Made by a program: the position numbers and the translations under genes. From contig UCEU01000036.1 of NCBI GenBank assembly GCA_900471485.1, positions 1-64,000 of the forward strand: a DNA stretch of 64,000 nt. The letters run 5' to 3'. This DNA is from Hyphomicrobiales bacterium (GTDB lineage: Bacteria > Pseudomonadota > Alphaproteobacteria > Rhizobiales > Rhizobiaceae). The notes under the pieces were generated by a model that saw only the letters and a program-made list of their open reading frames with translations, was not told where the DNA came from and made no database searches. The stretch's first letter is position 1. Each line of letters opens with the position of its first letter. Shown here piece by piece: positions 16,108 through 25,049 of this stretch.

Positions 16108-17326
16108 GATCCTTACCGCCAGAACGGCCCAACAGCTTGGAAACGAAATCCGGCAGGCCACGGGCATGATCGGTATCGACGTCGACCACCGTGCTCATGC
16201 CGACGCGAAGCGGCGGCTTGCCGGCGGCATCCTCGATGCTGACGCGCATCGGAATGCGCTGCACGACCTTGACCCAGTTGCCCGTCGTGTTCTGCGCCGG
16301 CAGCAGCGAGAAGCTGGAGCCGGAGGCCGGGCTGATGCTCTCGACCTTGCCCTTCCACTCGACGCCCGGATAGGTATCGACATAGATCGTCACCGGCTGG
16401 CCGGGCTTGACGTAGGTCAGTTCCGTTTCCTTCGGGCTCGCGGCAATCCAGAGATTGTTGTTCGAGACCAGCGAGAAGGCCTGCGTCGATGCTTCCAGAT
16501 AGGAGCCCGGCTGCAGCGCGTTCACATTGGTGGCGATGCCGTCGAACGGCGCCTTGACGACGCTGTGGTCAAGCTGGCGCTGTGCGTCGTCGACCTTGGC
16601 CTTGGCCTCCAGATAGAGCGGGTTCTGTTCGACCGGCTGGTCGGCGCTGCCGCCGAGCTGGGCGAGCGTCGCGGCCGCATTCGCCTTGGCGACAGCCACC
16701 TTTTGATGGCCGGCATCGAGATTGTGCTTGGCCTGATCATAGGCGGTGCGGGTCGCGGCCGAGCTGTTCAACAGGTTCTGCTGGCGGTCGAATTCCGTCT
16801 GGTAATAGGGAATATCGGCCTCGGCCTGGGTGATCTCGGCGAGCGACTGCTCGTAGCTGGCCTTCAGGTTCAGGATCTGGTTGCGCACCGCGCCAAGCTG
16901 GGCTTCGGCCGCATCGAGCGCGATCTTGAAGGAATCCTGGCGCAGGCTGAAGAGCACCTGCCCCTTCTTGACCGCCTCGTTCTCGTGAACGTTGATCTGC
17001 TCGACGATCCCCGAGACATCGGTCGTCAGCCCGACCATGTCGGCCTGGATATAAGCGTTGTCGGTCGACATGACCTGGCCGCCGTTGACGTAGTAGTAGC
17101 CGCCGACGACGAGAGCCACCGGCAGCAGCGCGAAGAGAACCGGGCGCGTGAGACTGCGCCGGCGGCGGACCTTGATGCCGCCGGGCGCAGCCACTGCGGT
17201 GGCGGGCGCTGAATTGGATGAAGGCGCCTCGGCCACCGTTTCCTCGCGTGGGGAAACGTCGTTTTCGTCAACTGGATTCTTTGCATTCGCGTCTGCAACG
17301 ACGCGCAGGGAGGATTTGTCAGCCAT
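16100..17326 (-). CDS. emrA: EmrA/HlyD-family membrane fusion protein
   Basis: 408 aa. A cytosolic N terminus of about 60 residues precedes one membrane helix (RPVLFALLPVALVVGGYYYV). The biotinyl-lipoyl-like halves (MVGLTTDVSGIVEQINVHENEAVKKGQVLF and VVKAPFDGIATNVNALQPGSYL) flank a long coiled hairpin. It connects EmrB to an outer-membrane channel. It overlaps the marR stop by 8 bp and the emrB start by 8 bp, indicating translational coupling throughout. Confidence 0.92.
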   Translation of the reverse strand: MADKSSLRVVADANAKNPVDENDVSPREETVAEAPSSNSAPATAVAAPGGIKVRRRRSLTRPVLFALLPVALVVGGYYYVNGGQVMSTDNAYIQADMVGLTTDVSGIVEQINVHENEAVKKGQVLFSLRQDSFKIALDAAEAQLGAVRNQILNLKASYEQSLAEITQAEADIPYYQTEFDRQQNLLNSSAATRTAYDQAKHNLDAGHQKVAVAKANAAATLAQLGGSADQPVEQNPLYLEAKAKVDDAQRQLDHSVVKAPFDGIATNVNALQPGSYLEASTQAFSLVSNNNLWIAASPKETELTYVKPGQPVTIYVDTYPGVEWKGKVESISPASGSSFSLLPAQNTTGNWVKVVQRIPMRVSIEDAAGKPPLRVGMSTVVDVDTDHARGLPDFVSKLLGRSGGKDHE

Positions 17327-17783
17327 GATTGGTCTCGTTTGCAGCCAGGGGGGTCCGGCAGGCCTGTACTAGGTTCGTCTTCATCCCGGACAGGATCTCA
17401 AACAGCAGCTCGCGCTGCTCCTGCGGTATCCCGTCCAAAGCTTCGCCGCGCGTCATCTCGCCGATCTCGCGCATCTCCGCCATCAGCGGATGAGCTTCCT
17501 CACGCATGTAGAGGAGCCAGATACGGCGATCGGTCGGATGCTGCCGGCGTTCGATAAGCCCGCGCTCGGCGAGCTTGTCGAGAATGCGTACAAGCGTGAT
17601 CGGCTCGATTTCCAGGATCTCGGCCAGGCCGCCCTGATGGATGCCCTCGTTCTGCGCAAGATAAGCAAGCGCCTGCCATTGCGAACGCGTCAGCCCAAGG
17701 CATTTCGCACGCTGTTCGAAACGCTTGCGAAGCAGGCGTGCAACATCGTGCAGGAGGAAGCCGAGGGTAGAGTTGTTGTTCAT
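17319..17783 (-). CDS. MarR-family transcriptional regulator of emrAB
   Basis: 154 aa from the ATG at 17783; a GTG further upstream would place the start inside the palindromic operator candidate, so the ATG is preferred. It has a winged helix-turn-helix (LTRSQWQALAYLAQNEGIHQGGLAEILEIEPITLVRILDKLAERGLIERRQHPTDRR) flanked by dimerisation helices. It heads the emrA-emrB operon and probably represses it, releasing on binding of a pump substrate, as known for EmrR/MarR proteins. Confidence 0.9.
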   Translation of the reverse strand: MNNNSTLGFLLHDVARLLRKRFEQRAKCLGLTRSQWQALAYLAQNEGIHQGGLAEILEIEPITLVRILDKLAERGLIERRQHPTDRRIWLLYMREEAHPLMAEMREIGEMTRGEALDGIPQEQRELLFEILSGMKTNLVQACRTPLAANETNHG

Positions 17784-17802
17784 GAAGACCAGCGCAAAAC
17801 TA

Positions 17803-17816
17803 ATAAGCACGCTTAT
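17803..17816. promoter_or_regulatory. Candidate MarR operator (ATAAGC-N2-GCTTAT)
   Basis: Perfect inverted repeat with 6-bp arms around AC, 20 bp upstream of the marR ATG, in AT-rich DNA that should hold the operon promoter. Its size and position fit autoregulation by a MarR dimer. Confidence 0.55.
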
Positions 17817-18350
17817 AATGTGTTCAGATATATTAAGCCTGTGCGCTGCACAAGTGGGGATCGAAGAGAATCCACCGTTGCGACGAAAATGCCGCAGGCG
17901 CAGGGCAACCGCGCCGCAATTTCTTTAGCCAACCAACGACATGCAAGTCTGCAGGGAGCCGTTTCCCGGCATAGCGGAACACGAACTCAAGCAACGGAAG
18001 GAGCAGCGACCGCCCGGAAGCGGCGAAATCATCGGCGGTCGCGAACACCCTCAGGAGTTTCAACAATGCTTGACGTTTCAACCGATCGGCATTTGCAATT
18101 CGGCACGAGCGCCGTTTATAGTCGAAATCCAGAGGGTTACCGTAAAGTCAGAAATTCCTGAACACTCGATTTTCTCGCATGCAGGTCGTCGATTTCATTC
18201 GCAGCAACCACGACCTTTATGAAGCATGAGCGACCGGGAGCCCGTCTCCCGCGTCCGGACAGACAGACAAGACCGACCAGCAGACATGAATAGCATCCGA
18301 TCAGCATAGTCCCGGCGGCATGTTTCGGCCGCCTGTAATGGGGAGCCGCC
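17817..18350. other. Intergenic region, marR operon to second RND operon
   Basis: 534 bp between divergent operons. Several short open frames exist on both strands (for example 17941-18222 plus and 17833-18081 minus), but none resembles a known family and none has good start context. I take it as non-coding, carrying both promoters. A GGGGAG ribosome site at about 18338-18343 serves the RND adaptor gene. No TetR or other regulator gene is present beside this RND pair. Confidence 0.5.
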
Positions 18351-19526
18351 ATGCCGTACTCGCTTCGACATCTCCTGACCGTTGGATCCATCGCACTCTT
18401 GCCGTTGACGGCCGCAGCGCAGCAAGCGGCCCCTCCGCCGCCGCCCGTATCCGTCGCCAAGCCCGTCGTGCGCGACGTTATCGACAACGACGAGTTCATC
18501 GGCCGCTTCGAACCTGTCGATCAGGTCTCCGTCCGCTCCCGTGTCGGCGGCTACCTGCAGGAGGTCGATTTCACCGATGGCGCATTGGTGAAAAAGGGAG
18601 ACCAGCTCTTCGTCATCGACCAGCGCCCCTTTATAACAAGCCTCAACGAAGCGAACGCGGCGCTGGAGGTGGCGAAGACCACGCTGTCCTATGCCGAAAC
18701 CCAGTTCAACCGCGCCCAGAGCCTCGCAAACAACGGCAGCCAGTCCGTGTCCACCCTCGACGATCGCCGGCGCGACTGGATTTCCGCCCAGGCCAACGTG
18801 CGCGGCGCCCAGGCATCCGCCGAGCGCGCGGCGCTCGACATGGAATACACGAAGATCACCGCCCCCTTGAGCGGCCGCATCGACCGCCGGCTGATCTCCG
18901 CCGGCAACCTCGTCCAGGCCGACCAGTCGATTCTGACGACGATCGTCTCGCTGGACCCGATCGATTTCTACTTCGACGTCGATGAGCGCCGCCTGCTGAA
19001 CTTCGCCGACACCGCGCGCAAGCAGGGTCAGGTGCTGCAGCAGGGCGGCGGCGGCGTGGATGTGCAGGTGACGATCTCCGACCCGACCGCGAAACCCTTC
19101 AAGGGCAAGCTCGACTTCGCCGAAAACCGCATCGACAACGAGAGCGGCACCATCCGCATCCGCGCCCGCTTCGCCAACCCCGACCTCGTCCTGCAGCCCG
19201 GCCTCTTCGGCCGCATCCAGGTCGAGGCGTCCAATACCTACAAGGCCGTGCTCGTCCCCGACGAGGCGATCGGTTCCGATCAGAACGAGCGCGTCGTCTA
19301 TGTGGTCGGCCCCGACAACAAGGTCTCGACCAAGCCGGTGCGCCCGGGCCCGCGGCTCTACGGCTACCGCGTCATCCGCGAAGGTCTCGACGGCAGCGAG
19401 ACGATCATCGTCAACGGCCTGATGCGCGCCAGACCGGGCGCCACCATCACGCCGCAGATGGTCGAGCTCCCGCAGGAGCGCCGTGACGTGCCGCCGGATT
19501 CGGTGACCACGGAGAACGCCCAATGA
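18351..19526 (+). CDS. RND efflux periplasmic adaptor, second system
   Basis: 391 aa. A signal-type N terminus ends at AAAQQAAPPPPPVSV without a lipoprotein Cys. The adaptor halves are QVSVRSRVGGYLQEVDFTDGALVKKGDQLFVID and YTKITAPLSGRIDRRLISAGNLV, with an alpha-hairpin between them. A GGGGAG ribosome site precedes the ATG. The stop overlaps the pump start by 4 bp (ATGA at 19523-19526). It resembles the AmeA/BepD type of rhizobial and Brucella adaptors; the specific orthology is not established. Confidence 0.92.
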   Translation: MPYSLRHLLTVGSIALLPLTAAAQQAAPPPPPVSVAKPVVRDVIDNDEFIGRFEPVDQVSVRSRVGGYLQEVDFTDGALVKKGDQLFVIDQRPFITSLNEANAALEVAKTTLSYAETQFNRAQSLANNGSQSVSTLDDRRRDWISAQANVRGAQASAERAALDMEYTKITAPLSGRIDRRLISAGNLVQADQSILTTIVSLDPIDFYFDVDERRLLNFADTARKQGQVLQQGGGGVDVQVTISDPTAKPFKGKLDFAENRIDNESGTIRIRARFANPDLVLQPGLFGRIQVEASNTYKAVLVPDEAIGSDQNERVVYVVGPDNKVSTKPVRPGPRLYGYRVIREGLDGSETIIVNGLMRARPGATITPQMVELPQERRDVPPDSVTTENAQ

Positions 19527-22500
19527 GGTTCGCTCATTTCTTCGTCGACCGTCCGATCTTCGCGTCGGTCATCTCCATCCTGCTGCTCGTCGTCGGCGGC
19601 ATCGCCTATACCCAGCTCCCGGTCTCGCAATATCCCGAGATCGCGCCGCCGACCATCGTCGTGCGCACCTCCTATCCGGGCGCCGACCCGCAGACCATCG
19701 CCGATACCGTCTCGACCCCGCTCGAACAGCAGATCAACGGCGTCGAGGACATGCTCTACATGTCCTCCTACTCCAGCGCCGATGGCGCCATGTCGCTCAC
19801 CATCACCTTCAAGCTCGGCACCGATCTCGACAAGGTGCAGGTGCTGGTGCAGAACCGTGTCTCGATCGCCCTGCCCCGCCTTCCCGAGGAAGTGCAGCGA
19901 TTGGGCGTCACGACGGACAAGAGCTCGCCCGACCTGATGATGGTCGTCCACCTCCTGTCGCCGTCGCATCGCTACGACCAGCTCTACGTCTCGAACTACG
20001 CCCGCAACCGCATCCGCGACGTCCTCGTCCGCCTCGACGGGGTCGGCGATGTGCAGATCTTCGGCGAGCGACAATATTCCATGCGCATCTGGCTCGATCC
20101 GGAAAAGCTCTCCGCCTATCAGATGACATCGGACGACGTCGTGCAGGCGCTGCGCGACCAGAACGTCCAGGTCTCGGGCGGCAAGATCGGCGCCCCACCC
20201 GTCACCGGCAAGAACGCCTTCGAATACACCGTGCGCACCGACGGCCGCTTCTCCGATGTCCGCCAGTTCCGCTACACCATCGTCAAATCGACGACATCGG
20301 GACGCCTGGTGCAGCTGCAGGATGTCGCCCGCATCGAGCTCGGCGCGCAGGATTACGTCACCAACAGCTATCTCAACAACGACCCCGCCGTGGCCCTCGG
20401 CATCTTTGCCCGCCCCGGAACCAATGCGCTGGATACCGCGCATGAGGTGCAGGGCATCATGAAGGATCTCTCGCAGAACTTCCCGCAGGGGCTGGAATAC
20501 CGCATCGTCTACGACACGACCGAGTTCATCTCGGATTCGATCTCGGAGGTCTACCGGACGATCGCCGAAGCGGCCATCCTCGTCGCCATCGTCGTGCTCG
20601 TCTTCCTGCAATCCTGGCGCACCGCCCTCATTCCGATCATCGCCATCCCGGTATCGCTGATCGGCACCTTCGCCGTGCTCCTGGCCTTCGGCTTCTCGCT
20701 GAACATGCTGACCCTCTTCGGCCTGGTGCTCGCCATCGGCATCGTCGTCGACGACGCCATCGTCGTGGTCGAGAACGTCGAGCGCAACCTCGCGCTCGGC
20801 ATGACGCCGAAGGAGGCAGCCCACGTGACCATGGACGAGGTCGGCACCGCCGTCATCGCCATCTCGCTGGTGCTGATTGCCGTCTTCGTGCCGACGGCCT
20901 TCATTCCGGGCATATCCGGCCAGTTCTACAAGCAGTTCGCCGTCACCATCTCGGTCACGACGGCGATCTCCGCGTTGAACTCGCTGACCCTGTCGCCGGC
21001 GCTCGCGGGCATCCTGCTCAAGAGCCATGACCACGAACACAAGCCCGCCAATATCGCCACCCGCTTCGGCCGCGGCCTTGCCAACGGCTTCAACCACGGC
21101 TTCGATCGCCTCAGCGCCGGCTATTCCTGGATCATCAGGCACCTGGTGAGCAGCTGGATCGGCCTGACCGCCTCGCTCCTCGTCTTCGCCGGCCTGCTCG
21201 GCGCCACCTATTATATCGGCACGAAGGTTCCGTCTGGCTTTATCCCGACCATGGACCAGGGCTATGCCATCATCGTCGTGCAGCTGCCGGACGGCGCCTC
21301 GCTGGAACGCACCGATGCCGTCGTCAAGCAGGTCGGCGATATCGCCCGCACGGTTCCAGGCGTCGGCAATGCAGTCCAGTTCGCCGGCTTCAGCGGCGCC
21401 ACCTTCACCAATGCGTCCAATGCCGGCGTGGTCTTCGTCCCGTTCAAATCCTTCGCCGAGCGCGAGGAAGGCGGCGAGACCGCCAACAAGATCATCGGCG
21501 AGCTCTTCGGCAAGCTGCAGAGCATCCAGGAAGCCTTCATCATCGCCATCCCGCCGCCATCCGTGCGCGGCGTCGGCAATTCCGGCGGCTTCAAGATGCA
21601 GATCCTCGATCTCGAAAACGCCGACATGACGCGGGCGCTCTCGCTCGCCCGCCAGATGATGGGCGCCGCTGCGACGACCGAGGGCCTGACCGGCGTCTTC
21701 ACCACCTTCTCCGACGCCAGCCCGCAATACTTCCTGGCGATCGACCGCGACAAGGCACGCTTCCTCAACGTGCCGATCCCCAACATCTTCAACGCCCTGT
21801 CGATCAACCTCGGCGTCTCCTACGTCAACGACTTCAACGCCTTCGGCCGCGTCTACCAGGTGCGCGCCCAGGCCGACCGCCAATACCGCATGGACCGCGA
21901 CGATATCCTTGCGCTGAAGGTCCGCTCGGCCACCGGCGCGCTGGTACCGCTCGGCACGCTCATGGACATCCAGGACGCCAGCGGCCCGCCGCTGGTACAG
22001 CGCTACAACATGTATGTCTCCGTGCCGCTGCAGGGCAACCCGACGCCCGGCACGTCGACCGGCGATGCGTTGAAGAAGATGGAGGCGCTGGCGGCCAAGA
22101 TATTGCCGCCGGGCACGAGCTTCGAATGGACGGAGCTCGCCTATCAGGAAACCCATACCGGCAACACCGCGATCTATATCTTCGCCCTGTCTGTTGTATT
22201 CGTGTTCCTGGCGCTCGCCGCGCAATACGAAAGCTGGGTGCTGCCGCTGGCGATCATCCTGATCGTGCCGCTTGCGGTGCTGGCGGCGCTGATCGGCGTG
22301 TCGCTGCGCGGCATGGACAACAACGTGCTGACGCAGATCGGCCTGATCGTGCTGATCGGCCTCGCGGCCAAGAACGCGATCCTGATCGTCGAGTTCGCGC
22401 GCCAGGCGCAGGAGGAAGGAAAATCGGCGGTCGATGCCGCCGTCGAGGCCAGCCATCTCCGGCTACGCCCGATCCTGATGACGGCCTTCGCCTTTATTTT

Positions 22501-22723
22501 CGGCGTCTTGCCCCTCGCAATCGCCACCGGCCCGGGCGCGGAGATGCGCCAGTCACTGGGGACGGCCGTATTCTCCGGGATGCTCGGCGTGACCCTGTTC
22601 GGCCTGTTCCTGACACCGGTCTTTTATGTCGTGCTCCGCCGTGGGCAGCGCCGGCCGAAACCCGCCGCGTCCGGCGCGAACGAACCGCCCGCACCCGAGG
22701 GGACTGCCGAGCCTTCTTCATGA
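19523..22723 (+). CDS. RND multidrug efflux pump, inner-membrane permease, second system
   Basis: 1066 aa, exactly the length of the pump at 5051-8251 and colinear with it, including TM4 aspartates Asp410/Asp411. The N terminus FFVDRPIFASVISILL leads into TM1. The C-terminal tail after TM12 is rich in Pro and charged residues. It forms a two-gene adaptor-pump operon without its own outer-membrane channel. Its stop lies only 6 bp inside the opposing exoZ end (TCATGA at 22718-22723). Confidence 0.93.
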   Translation: MRFAHFFVDRPIFASVISILLLVVGGIAYTQLPVSQYPEIAPPTIVVRTSYPGADPQTIADTVSTPLEQQINGVEDMLYMSSYSSADGAMSLTITFKLGTDLDKVQVLVQNRVSIALPRLPEEVQRLGVTTDKSSPDLMMVVHLLSPSHRYDQLYVSNYARNRIRDVLVRLDGVGDVQIFGERQYSMRIWLDPEKLSAYQMTSDDVVQALRDQNVQVSGGKIGAPPVTGKNAFEYTVRTDGRFSDVRQFRYTIVKSTTSGRLVQLQDVARIELGAQDYVTNSYLNNDPAVALGIFARPGTNALDTAHEVQGIMKDLSQNFPQGLEYRIVYDTTEFISDSISEVYRTIAEAAILVAIVVLVFLQSWRTALIPIIAIPVSLIGTFAVLLAFGFSLNMLTLFGLVLAIGIVVDDAIVVVENVERNLALGMTPKEAAHVTMDEVGTAVIAISLVLIAVFVPTAFIPGISGQFYKQFAVTISVTTAISALNSLTLSPALAGILLKSHDHEHKPANIATRFGRGLANGFNHGFDRLSAGYSWIIRHLVSSWIGLTASLLVFAGLLGATYYIGTKVPSGFIPTMDQGYAIIVVQLPDGASLERTDAVVKQVGDIARTVPGVGNAVQFAGFSGATFTNASNAGVVFVPFKSFAEREEGGETANKIIGELFGKLQSIQEAFIIAIPPPSVRGVGNSGGFKMQILDLENADMTRALSLARQMMGAAATTEGLTGVFTTFSDASPQYFLAIDRDKARFLNVPIPNIFNALSINLGVSYVNDFNAFGRVYQVRAQADRQYRMDRDDILALKVRSATGALVPLGTLMDIQDASGPPLVQRYNMYVSVPLQGNPTPGTSTGDALKKMEALAAKILPPGTSFEWTELAYQETHTGNTAIYIFALSVVFVFLALAAQYESWVLPLAIILIVPLAVLAALIGVSLRGMDNNVLTQIGLIVLIGLAAKNAILIVEFARQAQEEGKSAVDAAVEASHLRLRPILMTAFAFIFGVLPLAIATGPGAEMRQSLGTAVFSGMLGVTLFGLFLTPVFYVVLRRGQRRPKPAASGANEPPAPEGTAEPSS

Positions 22724-23725
22724 CGGCCGCCTCGCGAGCGCGTTGCGCCTGAACGGTTTGGCGGAGAGAAGCCGGCGCAACGGCTTCTCCACGGCCTCGT
22801 AGGCCACCGCACCGAGCACCGTGCCGGCGACAATGGCGGCAAGGATCGTCAGCGTCGGCGACATGCCTGTGGTCCTTGCGATCTCGATCACCAGCGAGAT
22901 GGCCAGCGTGTGCCACAGATAGATGGAATAGGATGCATCGCCGAGATAGGTGAGCAGCGGCACGCGGCCGATGCTGCCGTCGGTCTCAAGCGAGACCATG
23001 CCATAGACCAAAGCCATGGCGAGCGGCCCGCAGAGGCTTTCGTCGAAGCTCGCCCCCAGCATGAAGATGGTGGCGAACCCGGCAAGCGACGCCCCGACGC
23101 AGGCAAGCCCGAGACTGGTGCCGGCGATCCAGCGACGAAGCCAGAGCTCCCCCAGAAACACGCCGCCCAGGAACTCGAGAATGATCGGCCGGGTATAGGT
23201 GAACAGCGCCGCCGATGCCGGCTGCACCATGAGGCCGACTGTGAAGAACCCGCCGAAGACGACGGTCAAAAACAGGAGCCGCCAGCGACGCGGCAGGAAC
23301 AGCGCGCCGGCGAAAAGCACATAGAAGAACACCTGCAGGTTCAGCGTCCAGCCCTGCACCAGCACCGGCCAAATCTCGCCGTTGCTCGGCGAATGCATGG
23401 GAATGAAGAACAGCGACCCCAATACGTGGCTGTTCGTCAGCCTCAGGTTCGGAAACAGCCCCGCGACGGCTCCGGCGACCATGATCGCCGTCACCAGCCA
23501 GTAGGACGGGCCGATGCGCCGCAGCCGTTCGAGCAGGAAGACCTGCGGCGTGACCGGCCGTCGATCGCTCTTCACCCACAGGATGAAGCCGCTGACGACG
23601 AAGAACACGTCGATGCCACCGGCACCGATCGAGAAATGATCTCCGTTCCGCTCCACGGCGTGGAAAACCACGATCGCGAAAGCGGCAAAGGCGCGCAGAT
23701 ACTGAATACCGTAGAGCGTCTTCAT
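22718..23725 (-). CDS. exoZ: Succinoglycan O-acetyltransferase ExoZ-like (acyltransferase 3)
   Basis: 335 aa from the ATG at 23725, which has AAGGAA upstream; longer starts extend into exoQ. It is an integral membrane acyltransferase-3 protein with about 10 helices. It opens with LYGIQYLRAFAAFAIVVFHAVERNG, where the His of VVFHA is the conserved catalytic residue, followed by GAGGIDVFFVVSGFILW and the RLRRIGPSYWL arginine motif. In S. meliloti ExoZ adds the acetyl group to the succinoglycan repeat. It is last in exoY-F-Q-Z order, as in S. meliloti, but exoB does not follow: the next gene is the convergent RND pump. Confidence 0.88.
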   Translation of the reverse strand: MKTLYGIQYLRAFAAFAIVVFHAVERNGDHFSIGAGGIDVFFVVSGFILWVKSDRRPVTPQVFLLERLRRIGPSYWLVTAIMVAGAVAGLFPNLRLTNSHVLGSLFFIPMHSPSNGEIWPVLVQGWTLNLQVFFYVLFAGALFLPRRWRLLFLTVVFGGFFTVGLMVQPASAALFTYTRPIILEFLGGVFLGELWLRRWIAGTSLGLACVGASLAGFATIFMLGASFDESLCGPLAMALVYGMVSLETDGSIGRVPLLTYLGDASYSIYLWHTLAISLVIEIARTTGMSPTLTILAAIVAGTVLGAVAYEAVEKPLRRLLSAKPFRRNALARRPS

Positions 23726-23774
23726 GCGGATTCCTTGAATGGGCCGGTCAGCGCCGGCCCGAGATGCAATGTCG

Positions 23775-25040
23775 TTAAGAAGTGGCCGCGTTTGGCGGCG
23801 TATGGTGATGCCAGACAGGATTGGCTGACGGCCGACGAACGGTCGCCAGCTTTCCGGCAGCAAAATAGAAAAGGAAGGTACCCACGGTATAGGGCGTCAG
23901 AATATCGATTTCCACGAAGGAACGGATCGTCAGCAGCACCGCGATAGAGAAAAGCAGGTAGGATTCATCGTTACGGATGTCCTCGATCAGGCGGCGCAAA
24001 TGTCCCCACAGGATCTTCAGCAACGTCAGCGCCAGAAGCAGCACGCCGACGAAGCCGAGTTCGACATCCGTCTCGATATAGGTGTTGTGGAAATGGAAGC
24101 CGGTACGCGCGGTGATGTAGAATTCGTTCCACAGCCGCTCGGGTTCGGCGAAGCCCTGGACCCAATAGGCCTGGTAACCGATGCCGAACACCGGGTTCTG
24201 CGCGGCCGCCGCCAGCCCCTGCTGCCAGAGGTAGGTGCGGCCCGTCAGCGTCGAGTCCTTGCCGAAGAGGCCGAGAATGGCATCGACAACCCCGAGATAG
24301 ACGCTCGCGGTCACAAGCACGATGACGGCAACGCCGCCGCCGATAACAAGCAGCTTGCGCTGCTGCGGCGTGAGAGCCAGTACCACGCGCAGCCCTATGA
24401 TGAGGGCGATGACGACGGCCGTCGTCAGAACCGACGTGGCGGACTGGCAGACGGCAAGGCAATAGGCCGACAGCAACCCGGTGACACCGGCGCCGGCCAG
24501 CCAGATACGCCGCTCGCCGAAGATGAAGACGGCGGCGAAGGAGACGATGATGCCGAGCGAGGCATAAAGGCCGAGCTGGTTCTTCGAGGCGAAGGCGCCC
24601 ACGAAGCTGTAGGTGCCGTCCATCAGGTCGTATTCGTAGCCGCCGAAAAGGATGGAATAGATCAGCACGATGCCGACACCGGCGATCATGCCCCGGGTCA
24701 GCGTGCGGATATCGATGATGCGGGCGGCGATCAGCGTGCAGATCACCTGCGTCAGGTACTGGATGCCGGCGCGCAACGACACGCTCGGCACCGCCGACCA
24801 GAATACCGACAGCACGACAAGTACCGCGAATGCGAGCATCCAGGCGTGGCGATTATAATTGCCGAGCACCTTGCGGTAATCGACCGCGATCAGGGGAAAC
24901 CACAGGGCATAGTAAAGCAGGATCGCGATCTGCCCGAATTTCGTCGAGTAGGCGAAGGAGAAAAGCGACAGCGCCACGGCGGGAATGGCGTAAATCCCGT
25001 TCCCGCCCGGCTGGATCAGCAGCGATTTTGCAATTCGCAT
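23775..25040 (-). CDS. exoQ: Succinoglycan polymerase ExoQ (Wzy/O-antigen-ligase-like)
   Basis: 421 aa polytopic membrane protein with about 11-12 helices and the large periplasmic loop typical of the O-antigen ligase/Wzy domain. The loop contains DSTLTGRTYLWQQGL, GIGYQAYW and HFHNTYIETDVELGFVG, where His/Arg residues are conserved in the family. ExoQ joins lipid-linked octasaccharide repeats into high-molecular-weight succinoglycan. It starts 9 bp after the exoF stop and ends 49 bp before exoZ, consistent with one exoYFQZ transcript. Confidence 0.9.
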   Translation of the reverse strand: MRIAKSLLIQPGGNGIYAIPAVALSLFSFAYSTKFGQIAILLYYALWFPLIAVDYRKVLGNYNRHAWMLAFAVLVVLSVFWSAVPSVSLRAGIQYLTQVICTLIAARIIDIRTLTRGMIAGVGIVLIYSILFGGYEYDLMDGTYSFVGAFASKNQLGLYASLGIIVSFAAVFIFGERRIWLAGAGVTGLLSAYCLAVCQSATSVLTTAVVIALIIGLRVVLALTPQQRKLLVIGGGVAVIVLVTASVYLGVVDAILGLFGKDSTLTGRTYLWQQGLAAAAQNPVFGIGYQAYWVQGFAEPERLWNEFYITARTGFHFHNTYIETDVELGFVGVLLLALTLLKILWGHLRRLIEDIRNDESYLLFSIAVLLTIRSFVEIDILTPYTVGTFLFYFAAGKLATVRRPSANPVWHHHTPPNAATS

Positions 25041-25049
25041 GCGGCCTCT

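Noticed and set aside
17941..18222. Possible small gene between the marR operon and the second RND operon
   Set aside because: No ribosome site, no recognisable protein features, and atypical composition compared with real genes here.
18240..18290. Short GAC-rich repeats upstream of the second RND adaptor
   Set aside because: The units are irregular and too short to distinguish from chance in GC-rich DNA.
19364..22456. Long minus-strand open frame opposite the second RND pump
   Set aside because: Same codon-bias artefact. The predicted protein has no domain-like pattern and the plus strand encodes a complete RND permease.
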